A stretch of 64,000 bases of DNA from Pandoraea anapnoica (GCF_902459765.1 NZ_CABPSP010000005.1:248001-312000), one strand, 5' to 3'. Positions 18,455 through 28,680 are shown, counted from the stretch's first letter. Numbers and translations: made by a program. Notes: generated by a model from the sequence alone, not told the origin.

Positions 18455-19645
18455 ATGACAATCGTTCTGACGCCCTCATCATCGTCCTCCATGCGCCAGC
18501 TTTCGACGTCCGGCGCGAGAGGCAACGCTCCGCGGCCGGTCGTCGGTGACTGGATCGTCAGCGTCACGCAGCAAAACGTCATGTCACTGGAGGAGGCCTG
18601 TGAAGTGCATTCATTGGAGACGCTCCGAACGTCCATTTCCGACGGGCTACGTGCGATAAGCAACGCATGGAACGAGATCGAAAATATGGTGAAGGTCGAT
18701 GCCGACGACGTACCGCTGTCGAAGGAATTTGCACCGATCAACGATCTCGTCGAGCGCGTGAGCGCGGCCTCACGCCATTACGGCGACGGTCTCGTCACCA
18801 TCGAACCTTTGATCGGAAGTCTGGAAAATGCGATCGCGCGCATCTATCGCTCGCGTCAGGCGCCATGGGGTTCGTGGCGGTCAATCGGCTCACAAAAGAC
18901 GCTTCCGGCGTGCGATGGGCTCACCCCCAATGCCACGGCTGCCTTCACGGTCTTCTACCACCTCGAACATGCCGTGAATGACATCCTGGCGACATTACTC
19001 GCCGTTCGGTGTGTGGAAGCGCGAAGCGCCCCCATTCCGTTCGAGCCACTGCAATACAGCAACGACACGGCAACCGTCGATCTGCCGAAAGACGAGGATC
19101 TGATCAAAGCGCAACAATTCGCCGTTGCCACCCGCAGGGCGGGACGCGCGCTGGACAAGATGCGACCGATCATCGACAACGCGCTACTTCAGGCATCGGG
19201 CGCCATGCCGCCCGAACGACGTCGATGGAAGATAAGAATCGCCATTCTTGTCGGCCTTTTCATGCTGTCGGCCACGCTCATCGTCGCGACCATATTGCTG
19301 CCTCAGATGTTTCCGGCACTCGTGATAATCGGTGTCGCACTGAAAATCGCGTCGGGGCTTCTCAGCGGCCTCAGTCTCGTCAACAGCGTCTTCACCCTTG
19401 TCGCCTACCCGCTTAATCGGGGTTGGGCCGATATGTCGAGATGCATCGAGAAAGTGCGCAATCTCTACGGATCGATGAACTTGCGAATTAGAGAACAACA
19501 GGAGGCCGTGTGCGAGCGCGAAGAGGAAATTCTGCGTCGAAGGATCAGCGATTGCGGCACCCAGATTCGGCTTGCCGCGGGCAAGCACAACGACATCATG
19601 CGCAAACTCAATAACCTCAACGACGTGATGACAGCGTCACTTTGA
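18455..19645 (+). CDS. Unrecognised 396-aa protein with central transmembrane hairpin
   Basis: I do not recognise a family. A ribosome site (AAGG, 6 nt gap) precedes ATG 18455. The N-terminus is Ser-rich (MTIVLTPSSSSSMRQLSTSG) without a signal peptide. Residues about 55-255 are mostly amphipathic helix with acidic patches. Two hydrophobic stretches follow at about 260-283 (IAILVGLFMLSATLIVATIL) and 289-318 (rich in Gly/Ser/Leu), separated by a short MFPA turn, i.e. a membrane hairpin. The tail at 319-396 is highly charged and predicted coiled coil (REQQEAVCEREEEILRRRI). Helix-hairpin-coiled coil without signal peptide resembles alpha-helical pore-forming toxins or type III translocators in layout only. 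It probably forms a unit with the gene at 19701. Confidence 0.75.
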   Translation: MTIVLTPSSSSSMRQLSTSGARGNAPRPVVGDWIVSVTQQNVMSLEEACEVHSLETLRTSISDGLRAISNAWNEIENMVKVDADDVPLSKEFAPINDLVERVSAASRHYGDGLVTIEPLIGSLENAIARIYRSRQAPWGSWRSIGSQKTLPACDGLTPNATAAFTVFYHLEHAVNDILATLLAVRCVEARSAPIPFEPLQYSNDTATVDLPKDEDLIKAQQFAVATRRAGRALDKMRPIIDNALLQASGAMPPERRRWKIRIAILVGLFMLSATLIVATILLPQMFPALVIIGVALKIASGLLSGLSLVNSVFTLVAYPLNRGWADMSRCIEKVRNLYGSMNLRIREQQEAVCEREEEILRRRISDCGTQIRLAAGKHNDIMRKLNNLNDVMTASL

Positions 19646-19661
19646 TCGCGACGCTGTCATC
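19627..19661 (+). repeat. 12-bp inverted repeat spanning the stop codon of the hairpin-protein gene
   Basis: GATGACAGCGTC (19627-19638) pairs with 19650-19661 across an 11-nt loop that contains the end of the gene. There is no immediate T-run, so it is a weak terminator or mRNA-stabilising stem between the two islet genes. Confidence 0.5.
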
Positions 19662-19700
19662 CGTTTCACTCACCGTTTTACCTTTTGGATATGCGACGTT

Positions 19701-20144
19701 ATGCGAGAGATTTCCGGTCAGAACCCACCACCTCTTCAATACCCATCGTATTCGCTGCCAGGCACGGTTCGCGCGACAGCGGCCGCGATCGCCAGACGTG
19801 GAACGCTGTCGTACCACAACAGTCAATTGCAGAAGCAAATGGCTTACGTCAGGCAGCTTCTTGCAAGTCAGGACGACGCGTGGCAGTTGCTTAACCGACT
19901 TGAAGCACAGGCTGAGCAACTGATGAACCAAGGTGCTTCGTCACACACGGAAAGCCCGCGCCCGACGTCCGGTGCAACCTTTCGGGCGGAAATCAAGCGC
20001 TGCCAGCCGGTGTTGGTGACAGATCCCGCTGGTCAATGGTGCGCAGGCTCGCCGGATACGCTTCCGTTGTCGCCGACGCGTCGGATCCTAATGGAGAAAA
20101 GTAATGTCATGCCTGCCGACCTCGGTGTCACGCACAAGATGTAG
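19701..20144 (+). CDS. Hypothetical 147-aa soluble helical protein
   Basis: No family recognised. It starts MREISGQNPPPLQYPSYSLP, followed by a helical, Gln-rich segment (about residues 38-77: SYHNSQLQKQMAYVRQLLAS, then DDAWQLLNRLEAQAEQLMNQ) that could form a coiled coil, and then a low-complexity tail ending GVTHKM. No signal peptide or membrane segment. The ribosome site is weak (GGA about 12 nt upstream), and other frames overlap the first 200 bp, so the start and even the existence of the gene are less sure than its neighbour. It lies 55 bp behind the membrane-hairpin gene in the same direction and may encode a partner or chaperone for it. Confidence 0.55.
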   Translation: MREISGQNPPPLQYPSYSLPGTVRATAAAIARRGTLSYHNSQLQKQMAYVRQLLASQDDAWQLLNRLEAQAEQLMNQGASSHTESPRPTSGATFRAEIKRCQPVLVTDPAGQWCAGSPDTLPLSPTRRILMEKSNVMPADLGVTHKM

Positions 20145-20196
20145 CTACGGGACAACCATCGCACGCGACGCGTCACAGGACGTCGAATCGCCGCCT

Positions 20197-20250
20197 TAAA
20201 AAGAAACGGCCCCCCGGGTGCTGGAGAGATGTCCAGTCCTCGGGGGGCCG
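20197..20250 (-). terminator. trpS terminator with nested hairpin
   Basis: Read on the minus strand: a 10-bp GC stem (20241-20250 with 20207-20216), an inner 5-bp stem (20221-20225 with 20232-20236), then TTTCTTTTT. It lies 39 bp past the trpS stop. Confidence 0.85.
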
Positions 20251-20288
20251 ATCCGTCAGGCGTCAGTTATCGACGCGCAGCGCGTGAC

Positions 20289-21329
20289 TTACTTCTTCCA
20301 GCCCGGCGTGACGAATACCGAGCGAACGTCGTCAAGCGTCTGCGAAACCGTCTCGCGGGCGCGTTCGGTGCCCGTGCGCAGCATGTCCCACACGTAGTCG
20401 GGGTTCTTCGCGTATTCCTCGCGACGCTCGCGCATCGGACGCAGCATTTCCTGCAGACGCTCTTCCAGACGCGCCTTCACCTTCGAGTCGGCCAGACCGC
20501 CGCGCACGTAGTGGTCCTTGAGCGCTTGCAGGCCTTCCTTGTCTTCGTCGAAGGCATCGAGATAGGCGAACGCGACGTTGCCCTCCAGATGCCCCGGGTC
20601 TTCGACCTTCAGGTGCAGCGGGTCGGTGTAGCACTTCTTCACGGCCGCGCGGATTTCGTCCGGCGAGGAGGAAATGTTGATGACGTTGCCGAGCGACTTG
20701 CTCATCTTCGCTTTGCCGTCGATGCCCGGCAGACGTCCGATCGGCGGCACGAGCGCGCGAGCTTCGGTGAGGATCTCGCGACCGGCCATGCGATTGAGGC
20801 GACGTACGATTTCGTTCGTCTGCTCGATCATCGGCAACTGGTCTTCGCCCACGGGGACGAGCGTGGCGCGGAACGCCGTGATGTCCGCCGCCTGGCTCAC
20901 GGGATAGGTGAGGAAACCGGCCGGAATGTCGCGCTCGAAGTTGCGCAGGGAGATTTCCTGCTTCACGGTCGGGTTGCGCTCCAGACGGGCCACCGTGACC
21001 AGATTCAGGTAGTAGAACGTGAGTTCGGTCAGTTCGGGCAGCCAGGTCTGCACGCAGATGGTCGTGACGTCCGGGTCGATGCCAACGGCCAGATAGTCGA
21101 GCGCCACCTCGGAGACATTGCGATGGACCTTGTCTCGGCCCTTGCCTTCGTCGTCGGTGTTGTCGGTCAGCGCCTGAGCGTCGGCGACCAGAATGAATTG
21201 CTTGTACTCGTGCTGATACGCAACACGGTTCTTGAGACTACCGACGTAGTGGCCCAGATGCAGCGGGCCCGTCGGACGGTCACCCGTGAGGATCACCTTG
21301 CGATCCGCAGGCGCCTTCGAAACACTCAT
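20289..21329 (-). CDS. trpS: Tryptophan--tRNA ligase
   Basis: Class I aminoacyl-tRNA synthetase of 346 aa that charges tRNA-Trp. ATG 21329 follows GGAGAGGAAA and gives [20 protein letters not shown]. The HIGH-type motif is [10 protein letters not shown] near residue 20, and the KMSKS loop is intact in [11 protein letters not shown] near residue 206. The tRNA-anticodon-binding helical C-terminus ends [12 protein letters not shown]. The frame extends upstream to 21473 but that part crosses the neighbouring terminator, so it is excluded. It is a single gene with its own nested-hairpin terminator. No leader peptide or T-box is seen. Confidence 0.97.
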   Translation of the reverse strand: MSVSKAPADRKVILTGDRPTGPLHLGHYVGSLKNRVAYQHEYKQFILVADAQALTDNTDDEGKGRDKVHRNVSEVALDYLAVGIDPDVTTICVQTWLPELTELTFYYLNLVTVARLERNPTVKQEISLRNFERDIPAGFLTYPVSQAADITAFRATLVPVGEDQLPMIEQTNEIVRRLNRMAGREILTEARALVPPIGRLPGIDGKAKMSKSLGNVINISSSPDEIRAAVKKCYTDPLHLKVEDPGHLEGNVAFAYLDAFDEDKEGLQALKDHYVRGGLADSKVKARLEERLQEMLRPMRERREEYAKNPDYVWDMLRTGTERARETVSQTLDDVRSVFVTPGWKK

Positions 21330-21445
21330 TTTCCTCTCCGTAATCAAGCGTCGTTTCCGAATGGTAGCGCGTCGGCCCGATGACGGTACAGAAACCCCTC
21401 CCGCAACACGTTGACGGCGCGGCCACACCCACGAGGGATGCATCA

Positions 21446-21470
21446 TAAAAAACGGGGGCCGAAGCCCCCG
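21446..21470 (-). terminator. Terminator of the indolepyruvate oxidoreductase gene
   Basis: A 7-bp stem (21453-21459 with 21464-21470, tetraloop CGAA), read on the minus strand, is followed by TTTTTTAT. It lies 40 bp past the stop at 21511. Confidence 0.85.
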
Positions 21471-21510
21471 CATGGTCCATCCTGTGCGGCGCAGCCGCCC
21501 GCCTGAACGC

Positions 21511-24500
21511 TTAGCGCGACGTCACCACCGGAATGCCCTTGAGCGACTTGCCGCTGCTGCGCGCGTGAGCGAGGGCCTGTTCGACGGCGTCGCCGGTGGC
21601 CGGAGTCACGCCCAGACGGCCCGCAATCGTTGCTTCCACGCGCTTGGCCATCGCCAGGTTCGCCAGCTTCACGTGCCCATAGCCACGAATCTTCGCCGGG
21701 GCTTCGGCCAGCGCAATCGCGTCGGCCAGCGTGTCCGCCGAGAGACCGGCCAGCACGCGCTCCATCGTCGTGCGGTAGTCGGCGATCAACTGACGCTCCA
21801 TGCGACGCTCCAGCGTGTAACCGAAGACGTCGAGCGCACCGCCACGCAGACCACGCAGCTTCGCCATACCGCGCAGCACCGGCCACAGCCACGGTCCGAT
21901 CGTCACCTTCTTCGGCACACCGCCGTCCTTGCCACGGGCGATGAGCGGCGGCGCCATGTGGAACTCCAGACGGAAGTCGCTGCCCGGCTTGCCTTCGAAC
22001 GTCTCACCCAACGCATCGGTGAATGTCGTGGCAGCGTACAGACGCGCCACTTCGTACTCGTCCTTGTAAGCCATCAGACGCGAGAGCTGCTGAACCACCG
22101 CACGCGACAGACGTCCCGGCGCACCGGTCACACGCGTTTCCGCATCGACCACCTGCTTCACGAACGCCGTGAATTGCGAGGCGTAGGCCGCGCTCTGGTA
22201 CTGCGTCAGCAAGTCCACACGATGTGCGACGAGCGCGTCGAACGTCATGTCGTCGGCGACCGGCGCATGCATCGGTGCGTGCGTCGCCTTGGCGGTCGTC
22301 TCCGTGAGCGCAGCCGGGTCACCCGCCGCCAGACGGCCGATCGCCAGCGCCAGATGATTCATCGGCACGGCCACATTGTTCAGTTCGATGGCGCGTTGCA
22401 GCGCATGCAGCGAGACCGGCACCAGACCCAACTGCCATGCGTAGCCAAGCATGATGATGTTCGAGCCCATCGTGTCGCCGAGGAAGCGCTGTGCGAGCGC
22501 TTGCGCGTCACAGGCGTCGAGCTTGTCGTTGCCTGCTGCGTGACGCATCTTCTCCAGCAGCGCACCGGCGTGCAGATTCGCATCCGGGTTCTGCACGAAG
22601 GTCGCGTTCGGAATCGCATGCGTGTTGACGACCACGCGCGTGCGGTCGCGGCGCACCGTCTGCAACGCATCGGCACTCGCGCCCACCACCATGTCGCACG
22701 CAAGCAGCACGTCGGCCTGCTGCGTGTCGATACGCACCTGATTGAGCGCTTGCGGCGTGTTCGCGAACCGTACAAACGACAGCACGGCGCCGCCCTTCTG
22801 CGCGAAACCCATGAAGTCGAGCACCGACGCGCTCTTGCCTTCCAGATGCGCGGCCATCGTGATGAGCGCGCCGATCGTCACCACGCCCGTGCCGCCCACG
22901 CCCGTGACCATGATGTCGAACGGTGCATCGCCTGCGAGTGCCACCGGCTGCGGCAGCGCGTTCAGACGTCCTTCGAATGCGGCCTGATCGAATGCCGCCG
23001 CCAACGCCTTCTTCAGTTGCGCGCCCTTGACCGACACAAAGCTCGGGCAGAACCCGTTCACGCAGGAGAAGTCCTTGTTGCAAGACGACTGATCGATGCG
23101 ACGCTTGCGTCCCATCGCCGTCTCTACCGGCTCGACCGACAGACAGTTCGACGCCACGCCGCAATCGCCGCAGCCTTCGCAAACAGCTTCGTTGATGAAC
23201 AGACGTCGATCCGGATTCGGGAATTCGTTTTTCTTGCGACGGCGACGCTTCTCGGCGGCACACGTCTGGTCGTAGATCAGCACGGTCGCGCCGGGAATCT
23301 CGCGCAGTTCGCGCTGCACGGCGTCGAGTTCGCTGCGGTGATGGAACGTCGTACCCTTCGGGAATTGCCCTTCGTGGCCGATGTACTTCTCCGGCTCGTC
23401 GCTCACCACGACCAGCTTGGCGATGCCTTCGGCTTCCACCTGACGCGCGATCTGCGGCACGGAAATTGAGCCGTCGACCGGCTGTCCGCCCGTCATCGCC
23501 ACGGCATCGTTGTAAAGGATCTTGTAGGTGATGTTCGCCTTGGACGCGACCGCCTGACGAATCGCCAGCAGCCCCGAGTGGAAGTACGTGCCGTCACCCA
23601 GATTCTGGAAAACGTGCGGACGCTTCGTGAAGTGCGAATGCGCCGCCCAGTCCACGCCCTCGCCGCCCATCTGAATCAGCCCGGTCGTGTCGCGATCCAT
23701 CCACGACGCCATGAAGTGACAGCCGATGCCCGCCTGCGCGATGGACCCCTCGGGCACCTTCGTCGACGTGTTGTGCGGGCAGCCCGAACAGAAATACGGC
23801 ACGCGGCGCACGCCATCGGCCGCATTCGACAGAATGTCGTGCGCCACGAGATCGACTACGCGCTCACGACGGTCGAGCATCGGACGATGCTTCGCCAGCC
23901 AGTCCGCGAACACCGGCAGCACGCGCGACGGACGCAGCTCGCCCAGCGCGGAGAGCAGCGTACGGCCTTCGGCGTCGGTCTTGCCGAGCACGACGGGACG
24001 CGTGCCCGTGGTGCGGTTGTACAGGTACTGCTTGATCTGCTGCTCGACGACCGGACCTTTCTCCTCGATGACGAGGATTTCCTTCAGCCCGGCGACGAAG
24101 GTGTCCAGACGCGACATGTCCAGCGGGAACGACAACCCCACCTTGTAGATGCGCACACCGGCCGCCGCGAGGTCGTCGACGGTGATGTCCAGACGGCGCA
24201 GCGTCTCCATCAGGTCCAGATGCGCCTTGCCGCAGGTCACGATGCCGATGTCGGCGTCGGGTGCCGGGGCAATCCACTTGTCGATGCTGTTCACGCGCGA
24301 GAAGGCACGCACGGCGTCGAGCTTGTCAGCCAGACGCGCTTCGAGCGCCAGACTCGGCAGATCGGGCCAGCGATTGTGCAGACCGCCCGCCGGTGCGACG
24401 TAATCGAGCGGCTCGGCCCAGTCGGTGCGGATCTTGTCGAGATCGACCGTGCCACGCGACTCGACCGTCTCGGAGATGGCCTTGAGGCCCGCCCATGCAC

Positions 24501-25128
24501 CGGAGAAACGCGATAGCGCGTAACCGTACAGACCGAACTCGACGAGTTCGCCAATATCGGCCGGATTGAGCACCGGCATGCTCCACGACATCATCGTGAA
24601 GTCGCTCTGGTGCGGCATCGACGACGACACGCAACCGTGATCGTCACCCGCTACCACGAGCACGCCGCCATGACGCGATGCGCCGTATGCGTTGCCGTGT
24701 TTGAGCGCATCGCCCGCGCGGTCTACGCCCGGGCCCTTGCCGTACCACATACCGAACACACCTTCGACGGTGCGCTCCGGGTCCGCTTCCACGCGCTGTG
24801 TGCCCATTACGGCGGTGCCGCCCAGTTCCTCGTTGATCGCCGGCAGGAACTTGACGCTCGCCGCGTCGAGCAGCTTCTTCGCCTTCCACAGTTGCTGGTC
24901 CACGCCGCCCAGCGGCGAGCCGCGATAGCCGCTGATGAAGCCGGCTGTGTTCAGGCCGCGAGCGGCGTCGAGCTGGTGTTGCATCAGAAGGATGCGCACC
25001 AGCGCCTGCGTACCGGTCAGGAAAATCTGACCGCTACGCGCGGTAAGCGCGTCGGAGAGCTGGTAATCGGGATGGGCCAGGGGGTTGGCCGTGGGCGACG
25101 CAAGAGCGGCGCGCATGGGGGCATTCAT
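21511..25128 (-). CDS. Fused indolepyruvate ferredoxin oxidoreductase family protein
   Basis: 1205-aa single-chain 2-oxoacid:ferredoxin oxidoreductase that oxidatively decarboxylates 2-oxo or arylpyruvic acids to acyl-CoA. Order of domains: pyrimidine-binding/core TPP module from the N-terminus ([28 protein letters not shown]), then the TPP/Mg region with the [11 protein letters not shown] cluster. Fe-S ligands follow in the middle ([13 protein letters not shown] and further cysteines in [12 protein letters not shown], about residues 645-695). The gamma domain begins at [18 protein letters not shown] (about residue 740). CAGGAGA precedes ATG 25128. An Lrp-family gene is divergent upstream and probably controls it. 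Likely role: degradation of transaminated aromatic or branched amino acids. Confidence 0.92.
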   Translation of the reverse strand: MNAPMRAALASPTANPLAHPDYQLSDALTARSGQIFLTGTQALVRILLMQHQLDAARGLNTAGFISGYRGSPLGGVDQQLWKAKKLLDAASVKFLPAINEELGGTAVMGTQRVEADPERTVEGVFGMWYGKGPGVDRAGDALKHGNAYGASRHGGVLVVAGDDHGCVSSSMPHQSDFTMMSWSMPVLNPADIGELVEFGLYGYALSRFSGAWAGLKAISETVESRGTVDLDKIRTDWAEPLDYVAPAGGLHNRWPDLPSLALEARLADKLDAVRAFSRVNSIDKWIAPAPDADIGIVTCGKAHLDLMETLRRLDITVDDLAAAGVRIYKVGLSFPLDMSRLDTFVAGLKEILVIEEKGPVVEQQIKQYLYNRTTGTRPVVLGKTDAEGRTLLSALGELRPSRVLPVFADWLAKHRPMLDRRERVVDLVAHDILSNAADGVRRVPYFCSGCPHNTSTKVPEGSIAQAGIGCHFMASWMDRDTTGLIQMGGEGVDWAAHSHFTKRPHVFQNLGDGTYFHSGLLAIRQAVASKANITYKILYNDAVAMTGGQPVDGSISVPQIARQVEAEGIAKLVVVSDEPEKYIGHEGQFPKGTTFHHRSELDAVQRELREIPGATVLIYDQTCAAEKRRRRKKNEFPNPDRRLFINEAVCEGCGDCGVASNCLSVEPVETAMGRKRRIDQSSCNKDFSCVNGFCPSFVSVKGAQLKKALAAAFDQAAFEGRLNALPQPVALAGDAPFDIMVTGVGGTGVVTIGALITMAAHLEGKSASVLDFMGFAQKGGAVLSFVRFANTPQALNQVRIDTQQADVLLACDMVVGASADALQTVRRDRTRVVVNTHAIPNATFVQNPDANLHAGALLEKMRHAAGNDKLDACDAQALAQRFLGDTMGSNIIMLGYAWQLGLVPVSLHALQRAIELNNVAVPMNHLALAIGRLAAGDPAALTETTAKATHAPMHAPVADDMTFDALVAHRVDLLTQYQSAAYASQFTAFVKQVVDAETRVTGAPGRLSRAVVQQLSRLMAYKDEYEVARLYAATTFTDALGETFEGKPGSDFRLEFHMAPPLIARGKDGGVPKKVTIGPWLWPVLRGMAKLRGLRGGALDVFGYTLERRMERQLIADYRTTMERVLAGLSADTLADAIALAEAPAKIRGYGHVKLANLAMAKRVEATIAGRLGVTPATGDAVEQALAHARSSGKSLKGIPVVTSR

Positions 25129-25355
25129 CGGGTATCTCCTGAACCCCGTGTCCGCCTGGCAACGTCATCGGGTATCGATGCGCCAGCGGTGCTTCGGGGG
25201 CATTTGTTCTGTTCGTCTCGACGGCGTTGCGTATTGCGCGTGAACACGTCGGTTATGCAAGCAGTGTATGGGGAGGCCCGAGAAAGATTTTTACTATTTC
25301 ACTCCTTTCGGCGCACAATAAGAAACGTTCATTTCGCAAAAGGCGATTTCGGGAA

Positions 25356-25817
25356 ATGGAATTACTCGACAACTTTGCGCGGCAAATCCTGCGTCTGCTG
25401 CAGATCGACTCGCGCCGTTCGGCACAGGAACTGTCTGAAAACGTCGGCCTGTCGGCCACGCCGTGCTGGCGACGCATCAAGGACATGGAGCAAAGTGGCG
25501 TGATCCAGCGCTACACGGTGCTGCTCGACCGGGAAAAGCTCGGCCTGCATGTGTGCGCCCTCGCCCACGTGCAACTCACGCGTCACACGGAAGGCGGCAC
25601 GGAGCAGTTCGAACGCGAGATTCGCACCTGTCCCGAAGTCACCGAGTGCTACAGCACCACCGGCGAGGCCGATTACATCCTCAAGATCGTGGCGCCGGAC
25701 ATCAAGGCGTACGACGCCTTCCTGCACGAACACATCTTCCGTCTTCCTGCGGTTTCTAACGTTAAAACCAGCGTTGTACTGCGTGAAATCAAGTTCGATA
25801 CGAGCTTGCCCATCTGA
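25356..25817 (+). CDS. Lrp/AsnC family transcriptional regulator
   Basis: 153-aa regulator. The DNA-binding domain (LDNFARQILRLLQIDSRRSA, QELSENVGLSATPCWRRIKD) is followed by an RAM effector domain (HVCALAHVQLTRHTEGG, then STTGEADYILKIVAPDIKAY). The motif GEADY is typical of amino-acid-responsive members. I started at ATG 25356; the open frame begins at 25227 but its extra N-terminus is not Lrp-like. It faces the oxidoreductase gene across 227 bp, the usual arrangement for Lrp-type local activators of amino acid catabolic genes. The same domain pattern recurs at 44024-44518, so this genome region has two such local regulators. Confidence 0.92.
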   Translation: MELLDNFARQILRLLQIDSRRSAQELSENVGLSATPCWRRIKDMEQSGVIQRYTVLLDREKLGLHVCALAHVQLTRHTEGGTEQFEREIRTCPEVTECYSTTGEADYILKIVAPDIKAYDAFLHEHIFRLPAVSNVKTSVVLREIKFDTSLPI

Positions 25818-25880
25818 CTTCGGACGATTTCGTACGCTTTCCGCTACTTCCCATGCGTTGACATTGCACAACATGCCCTC

Positions 25881-25929
25881 TTGACGGATCGGAGGATCTT
25901 CGTTAAAAATGCAAATGATTCTCATTTAA
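25881..25929 (+). promoter_or_regulatory. Sigma-70-like promoter with overlapping Fur box for the heme uptake cluster
   Basis: TTGACG at 25881-25886, a 17-bp spacer and TAAAAA at 25904-25909 form a plausible promoter. Directly downstream, 25911-25929 (core AAATGAT-TCTCATTT) matches the Fur 6-1-6 dyad well. A site overlapping the transcription start would repress the cluster when iron is plentiful. Confidence 0.75.
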
Positions 25930-26103
25930 GTCTTTATCCAAGCTCTTCGTCTCAAGGCCGAACATTGCGGCCGGGTGGCGTGAGATTTTTTCGCCAGCCG
26001 CGCCTGCCAGCGTGTAGTGAAGCGTCGAGAGACGCCGCTCACACGCCGATTGCCACGAGCGCTTGCCAGCCAGCAACGGGGTTTTTTGCACTGGGAGCCA
26101 GCA

Positions 26104-28560
26104 GTGAAGCAGTCGTCGAGCGGCGGGGGCCGCGCCTTTGTCATGTCCATGCGCCGGGAACACGGCGCCAACGGTTCAACCAGCGCCATGCAGGGCGCAC
26201 GAACCAAAGCCTCGCGACGCCAACCGGCGTCCGAGTCACGCCGGCGTCTGCATCCTCTCGCAGGCGCGGTGCTTGCCGCGTTCTGGCTGCCTGCCGCTTT
26301 CGCGCAACAGGCCCCGACCGACGGTTCGGCGCAGCCTGCCAAACCCGTCCAGTCCGCGCAGACGATTCAACTCGCGCAGGCATCGCCGAACGTACCGATT
26401 CAGCTCGCCGAAGCCAATCTGCGAGAGGTGAACGTGACCGCAACGCGCACACCGACAGCCAGCGAACGTACGCCGGCCTCGATCTCGGTCATCACCGATC
26501 AGGACATCGAGGAACAGCAGGCGCAGGACATTAAGGAAGCGCTGCGCTACGAGCCCGGTGTGACCGTGCGTCGTGCACCTTATCGTCCGGCCTCGGCCGC
26601 GGCCGGCGGCGGTCGCGACGGCAATTCGAGCATCAACATCCGGGGTCTTGAAGGCAACCGCGTGGCGCTGTTCGAAGACGGTATCCGCATGCCCTCCTCA
26701 TACTCGTTCGGTCCGCTCGAAGCCGGCCGTGGCGACTACATGGGCATGGATCTGCTGCGCCGCATTGAAATCTTGCGCGGCCCGGCGTCTTCGCTGTACG
26801 GCAGCGACGGCCTGACCGGCGTCGCCAACTTCCTCACCAAGGATCCGCAGGACCTGCTCGACGTGTTCGGCAAGTCCACCTACTTCTCGCTGCGTCCGTA
26901 CTACAACTCGATGGACCGCAGCTTCGGCACGACCGCGCAGGCCGCGTGGGGTGGCGAGCAGTGGCAAGGCATGTTGATCGTGGACGGCAACAAGGGGCAC
27001 GAACTCGACGGCAAGGGCTCGAACAATTCTGCGAGCACCGCGCGTACGACGGCGAACCCGCAGGACACCAACGGCGACTCCGTCCTCGGCAAGCTCGTCT
27101 TCAAGGCCACGCCCTTCTCTACGTTCAAGCTCACCGCCGAGAACGTGCGTCGTCGCACGGATTCGGACGTGCTATCCGCCGTCAGTCCGCCCACGACGCT
27201 CGGCCTGCATACCAGCGATCGTCTGGAGCGCAACCGCGTCAGCCTTGATTACGACTTCAAAGACGCCTCGCAGGCCTACATCCAGAACGCACACGCGCTG
27301 GTGTACTTCCAGGACGCGAAGAACAGCCAGTACTCGTACGAAAAACGCACGGCGGGCGACCGTACGCGCGACAACACGTACAAGGAACGCACTGTGGGCG
27401 GCTCGCTGCAAGCCGAGAGCAACTTTGTGACGGGTCCGCTCGCGCACAAGCTGGTGTACGGCACCGACGCGAGCCTGGCCTACATCACCAGCTACCGTAA
27501 CGGCACCGTGCCGGGCGTGGGTGAATCGTTCCCGAACAAGGCCTTCCCGGACACGAACTACACGCTCTTCGGCGCGTTCCTTCAGGACGAAATCCGCTAC
27601 GGCGCGCTGACCGTCACGCCGGGTATCCGTTACGACGCCTACTGGCTCTCGCCCAAGCAGAACGACCCGCTTTACGTCTCGCAGACGGCATCGGGGGCGC
27701 GCGTGCAGCCGACATCGTCGAACGACTCCGCCTTCTCGCCGCGCATCGCGGTGATGTACGAAATCGCGCCATCGCTGATTCCGTACGTGCAATACGCGCG
27801 CGGCTTCCGCACGCCGACCCCCGATCAGGTCAACAACGGCTTCTCGAATCCGATCTTCGGCTACATGTCGATCGCGAACCCGAACCTCAAGCCCGAGACG
27901 AGCGACACCATCGAGCTGGGTCTGCGCGGCCGTCTGGCGACCACGCTCGGCCCCGTGACGTACAGCACCGCCGTGTTCGCGGGCAAGTACCGCAACTTCA
28001 TCTCGCAGCAGAACATCAGCGGCTCGGGACGTCCGAACGATCCGCTCATCTATCAGTACGTCAACTTCAGCCGCGCCAACATTCAGGGTTGGGAAGGCCG
28101 TGCGACGTGGGCGCTCAAGGGCGGCATCACGTTGCGCACCGCCATGGCGTACACGCACGGCACGACCGAAGACAACGGCGCTGCGAGCCAGCCGCTCAAC
28201 ACCATCAACCCGTTCTCGATGGTTCTGGGTGTGCGCTACGAGCCGAACAGCACGTGGTTCGCGCAGGCCGACCTGATGTTCCAGGCTGCGAAGTCGCAAA
28301 GCCAGATCGCGAAGAGCTGCACGGCCGGCACGCAACAAAACCAGAACTGCTGGGCACCGCCGACCTCCATCGTGTTCGACTTGTCCGGTGGCTATCACAT
28401 CAACAAGCACGCAACGGTGTACGCCGGGATCTACAACGTGTTCGACCGCAAGTACTGGAACTGGTCGGACGTTCGCAACCTCGCCGACAACTCCAACGTC
28501 AAGGATGCCTATTCGGCGCCGGGCCGCAGCGTGGCTGTGAGCCTGAAGCTTCAGTACTGA
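26104..28560 (+). CDS. hmuR: TonB-dependent heme/hemoglobin receptor
   Basis: Outer-membrane heme receptor. The N-terminus carries a long basic leader and signal peptide ending in AAFWLPAAFA, cut before QQAP. The plug domain starts near LREVNVTATRTPTASERTPA (TonB-box region) and includes SSINIRGLEGNRVALFEDGI and RRIEILRGPASSLYGSDGL. The 22-strand barrel runs to the C-terminal SVAVSLKLQY, with heme-receptor blocks YARGFRTPTPDQVNNGF and NPNLKPETSDTIELGLRG. I placed the start at GTG 26104 because GGGAG lies 6 nt upstream. The frame is open from 26017, and ATG 26143 and 26188 are alternatives. A Fur box lies 175 bp upstream and hmuSTUV follow. Confidence 0.9.
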   Translation: MKQSSSGGGRAFVMSMRREHGANGSTSAMQGARTKASRRQPASESRRRLHPLAGAVLAAFWLPAAFAQQAPTDGSAQPAKPVQSAQTIQLAQASPNVPIQLAEANLREVNVTATRTPTASERTPASISVITDQDIEEQQAQDIKEALRYEPGVTVRRAPYRPASAAAGGGRDGNSSINIRGLEGNRVALFEDGIRMPSSYSFGPLEAGRGDYMGMDLLRRIEILRGPASSLYGSDGLTGVANFLTKDPQDLLDVFGKSTYFSLRPYYNSMDRSFGTTAQAAWGGEQWQGMLIVDGNKGHELDGKGSNNSASTARTTANPQDTNGDSVLGKLVFKATPFSTFKLTAENVRRRTDSDVLSAVSPPTTLGLHTSDRLERNRVSLDYDFKDASQAYIQNAHALVYFQDAKNSQYSYEKRTAGDRTRDNTYKERTVGGSLQAESNFVTGPLAHKLVYGTDASLAYITSYRNGTVPGVGESFPNKAFPDTNYTLFGAFLQDEIRYGALTVTPGIRYDAYWLSPKQNDPLYVSQTASGARVQPTSSNDSAFSPRIAVMYEIAPSLIPYVQYARGFRTPTPDQVNNGFSNPIFGYMSIANPNLKPETSDTIELGLRGRLATTLGPVTYSTAVFAGKYRNFISQQNISGSGRPNDPLIYQYVNFSRANIQGWEGRATWALKGGITLRTAMAYTHGTTEDNGAASQPLNTINPFSMVLGVRYEPNSTWFAQADLMFQAAKSQSQIAKSCTAGTQQNQNCWAPPTSIVFDLSGGYHINKHATVYAGIYNVFDRKYWNWSDVRNLADNSNVKDAYSAPGRSVAVSLKLQY

Positions 28561-28597
28561 TCCGTCGAGATCGGTCGTCAGAACCGCGCCGGCGCAA

Positions 28598-28618
28598 GCA
28601 GCTCAATGTCTGAGCTGC
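28598..28618 (+). repeat. Short hairpin between the receptor gene and hmuS
   Basis: GCAGCTCA (28598-28605) pairs with 28611-28618 across ATGTC. It lies 38 bp past the receptor stop without a T-run, so it may be an intercistronic stem that sets the ratio of receptor to transporter mRNA. Confidence 0.4.
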
Positions 28619-28680
28619 GCCTCGCCGACGCATGCCAGCCATCCGCTATCGCCAGCAAACACGCTATTCAAGGAATCGCC

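Noticed and set aside
21472-24516. 665- and 312-codon open frames on the + strand inside the oxidoreductase gene
   Set aside because: Translations are Arg/His-rich shadows with no family resemblance; the minus-strand protein is a clear family member.
25881-26534. 217-codon + frame overlapping the receptor gene start
   Set aside because: It starts in the Fur-box promoter region and its translation has no family pattern; the receptor frame with signal peptide is preferred.
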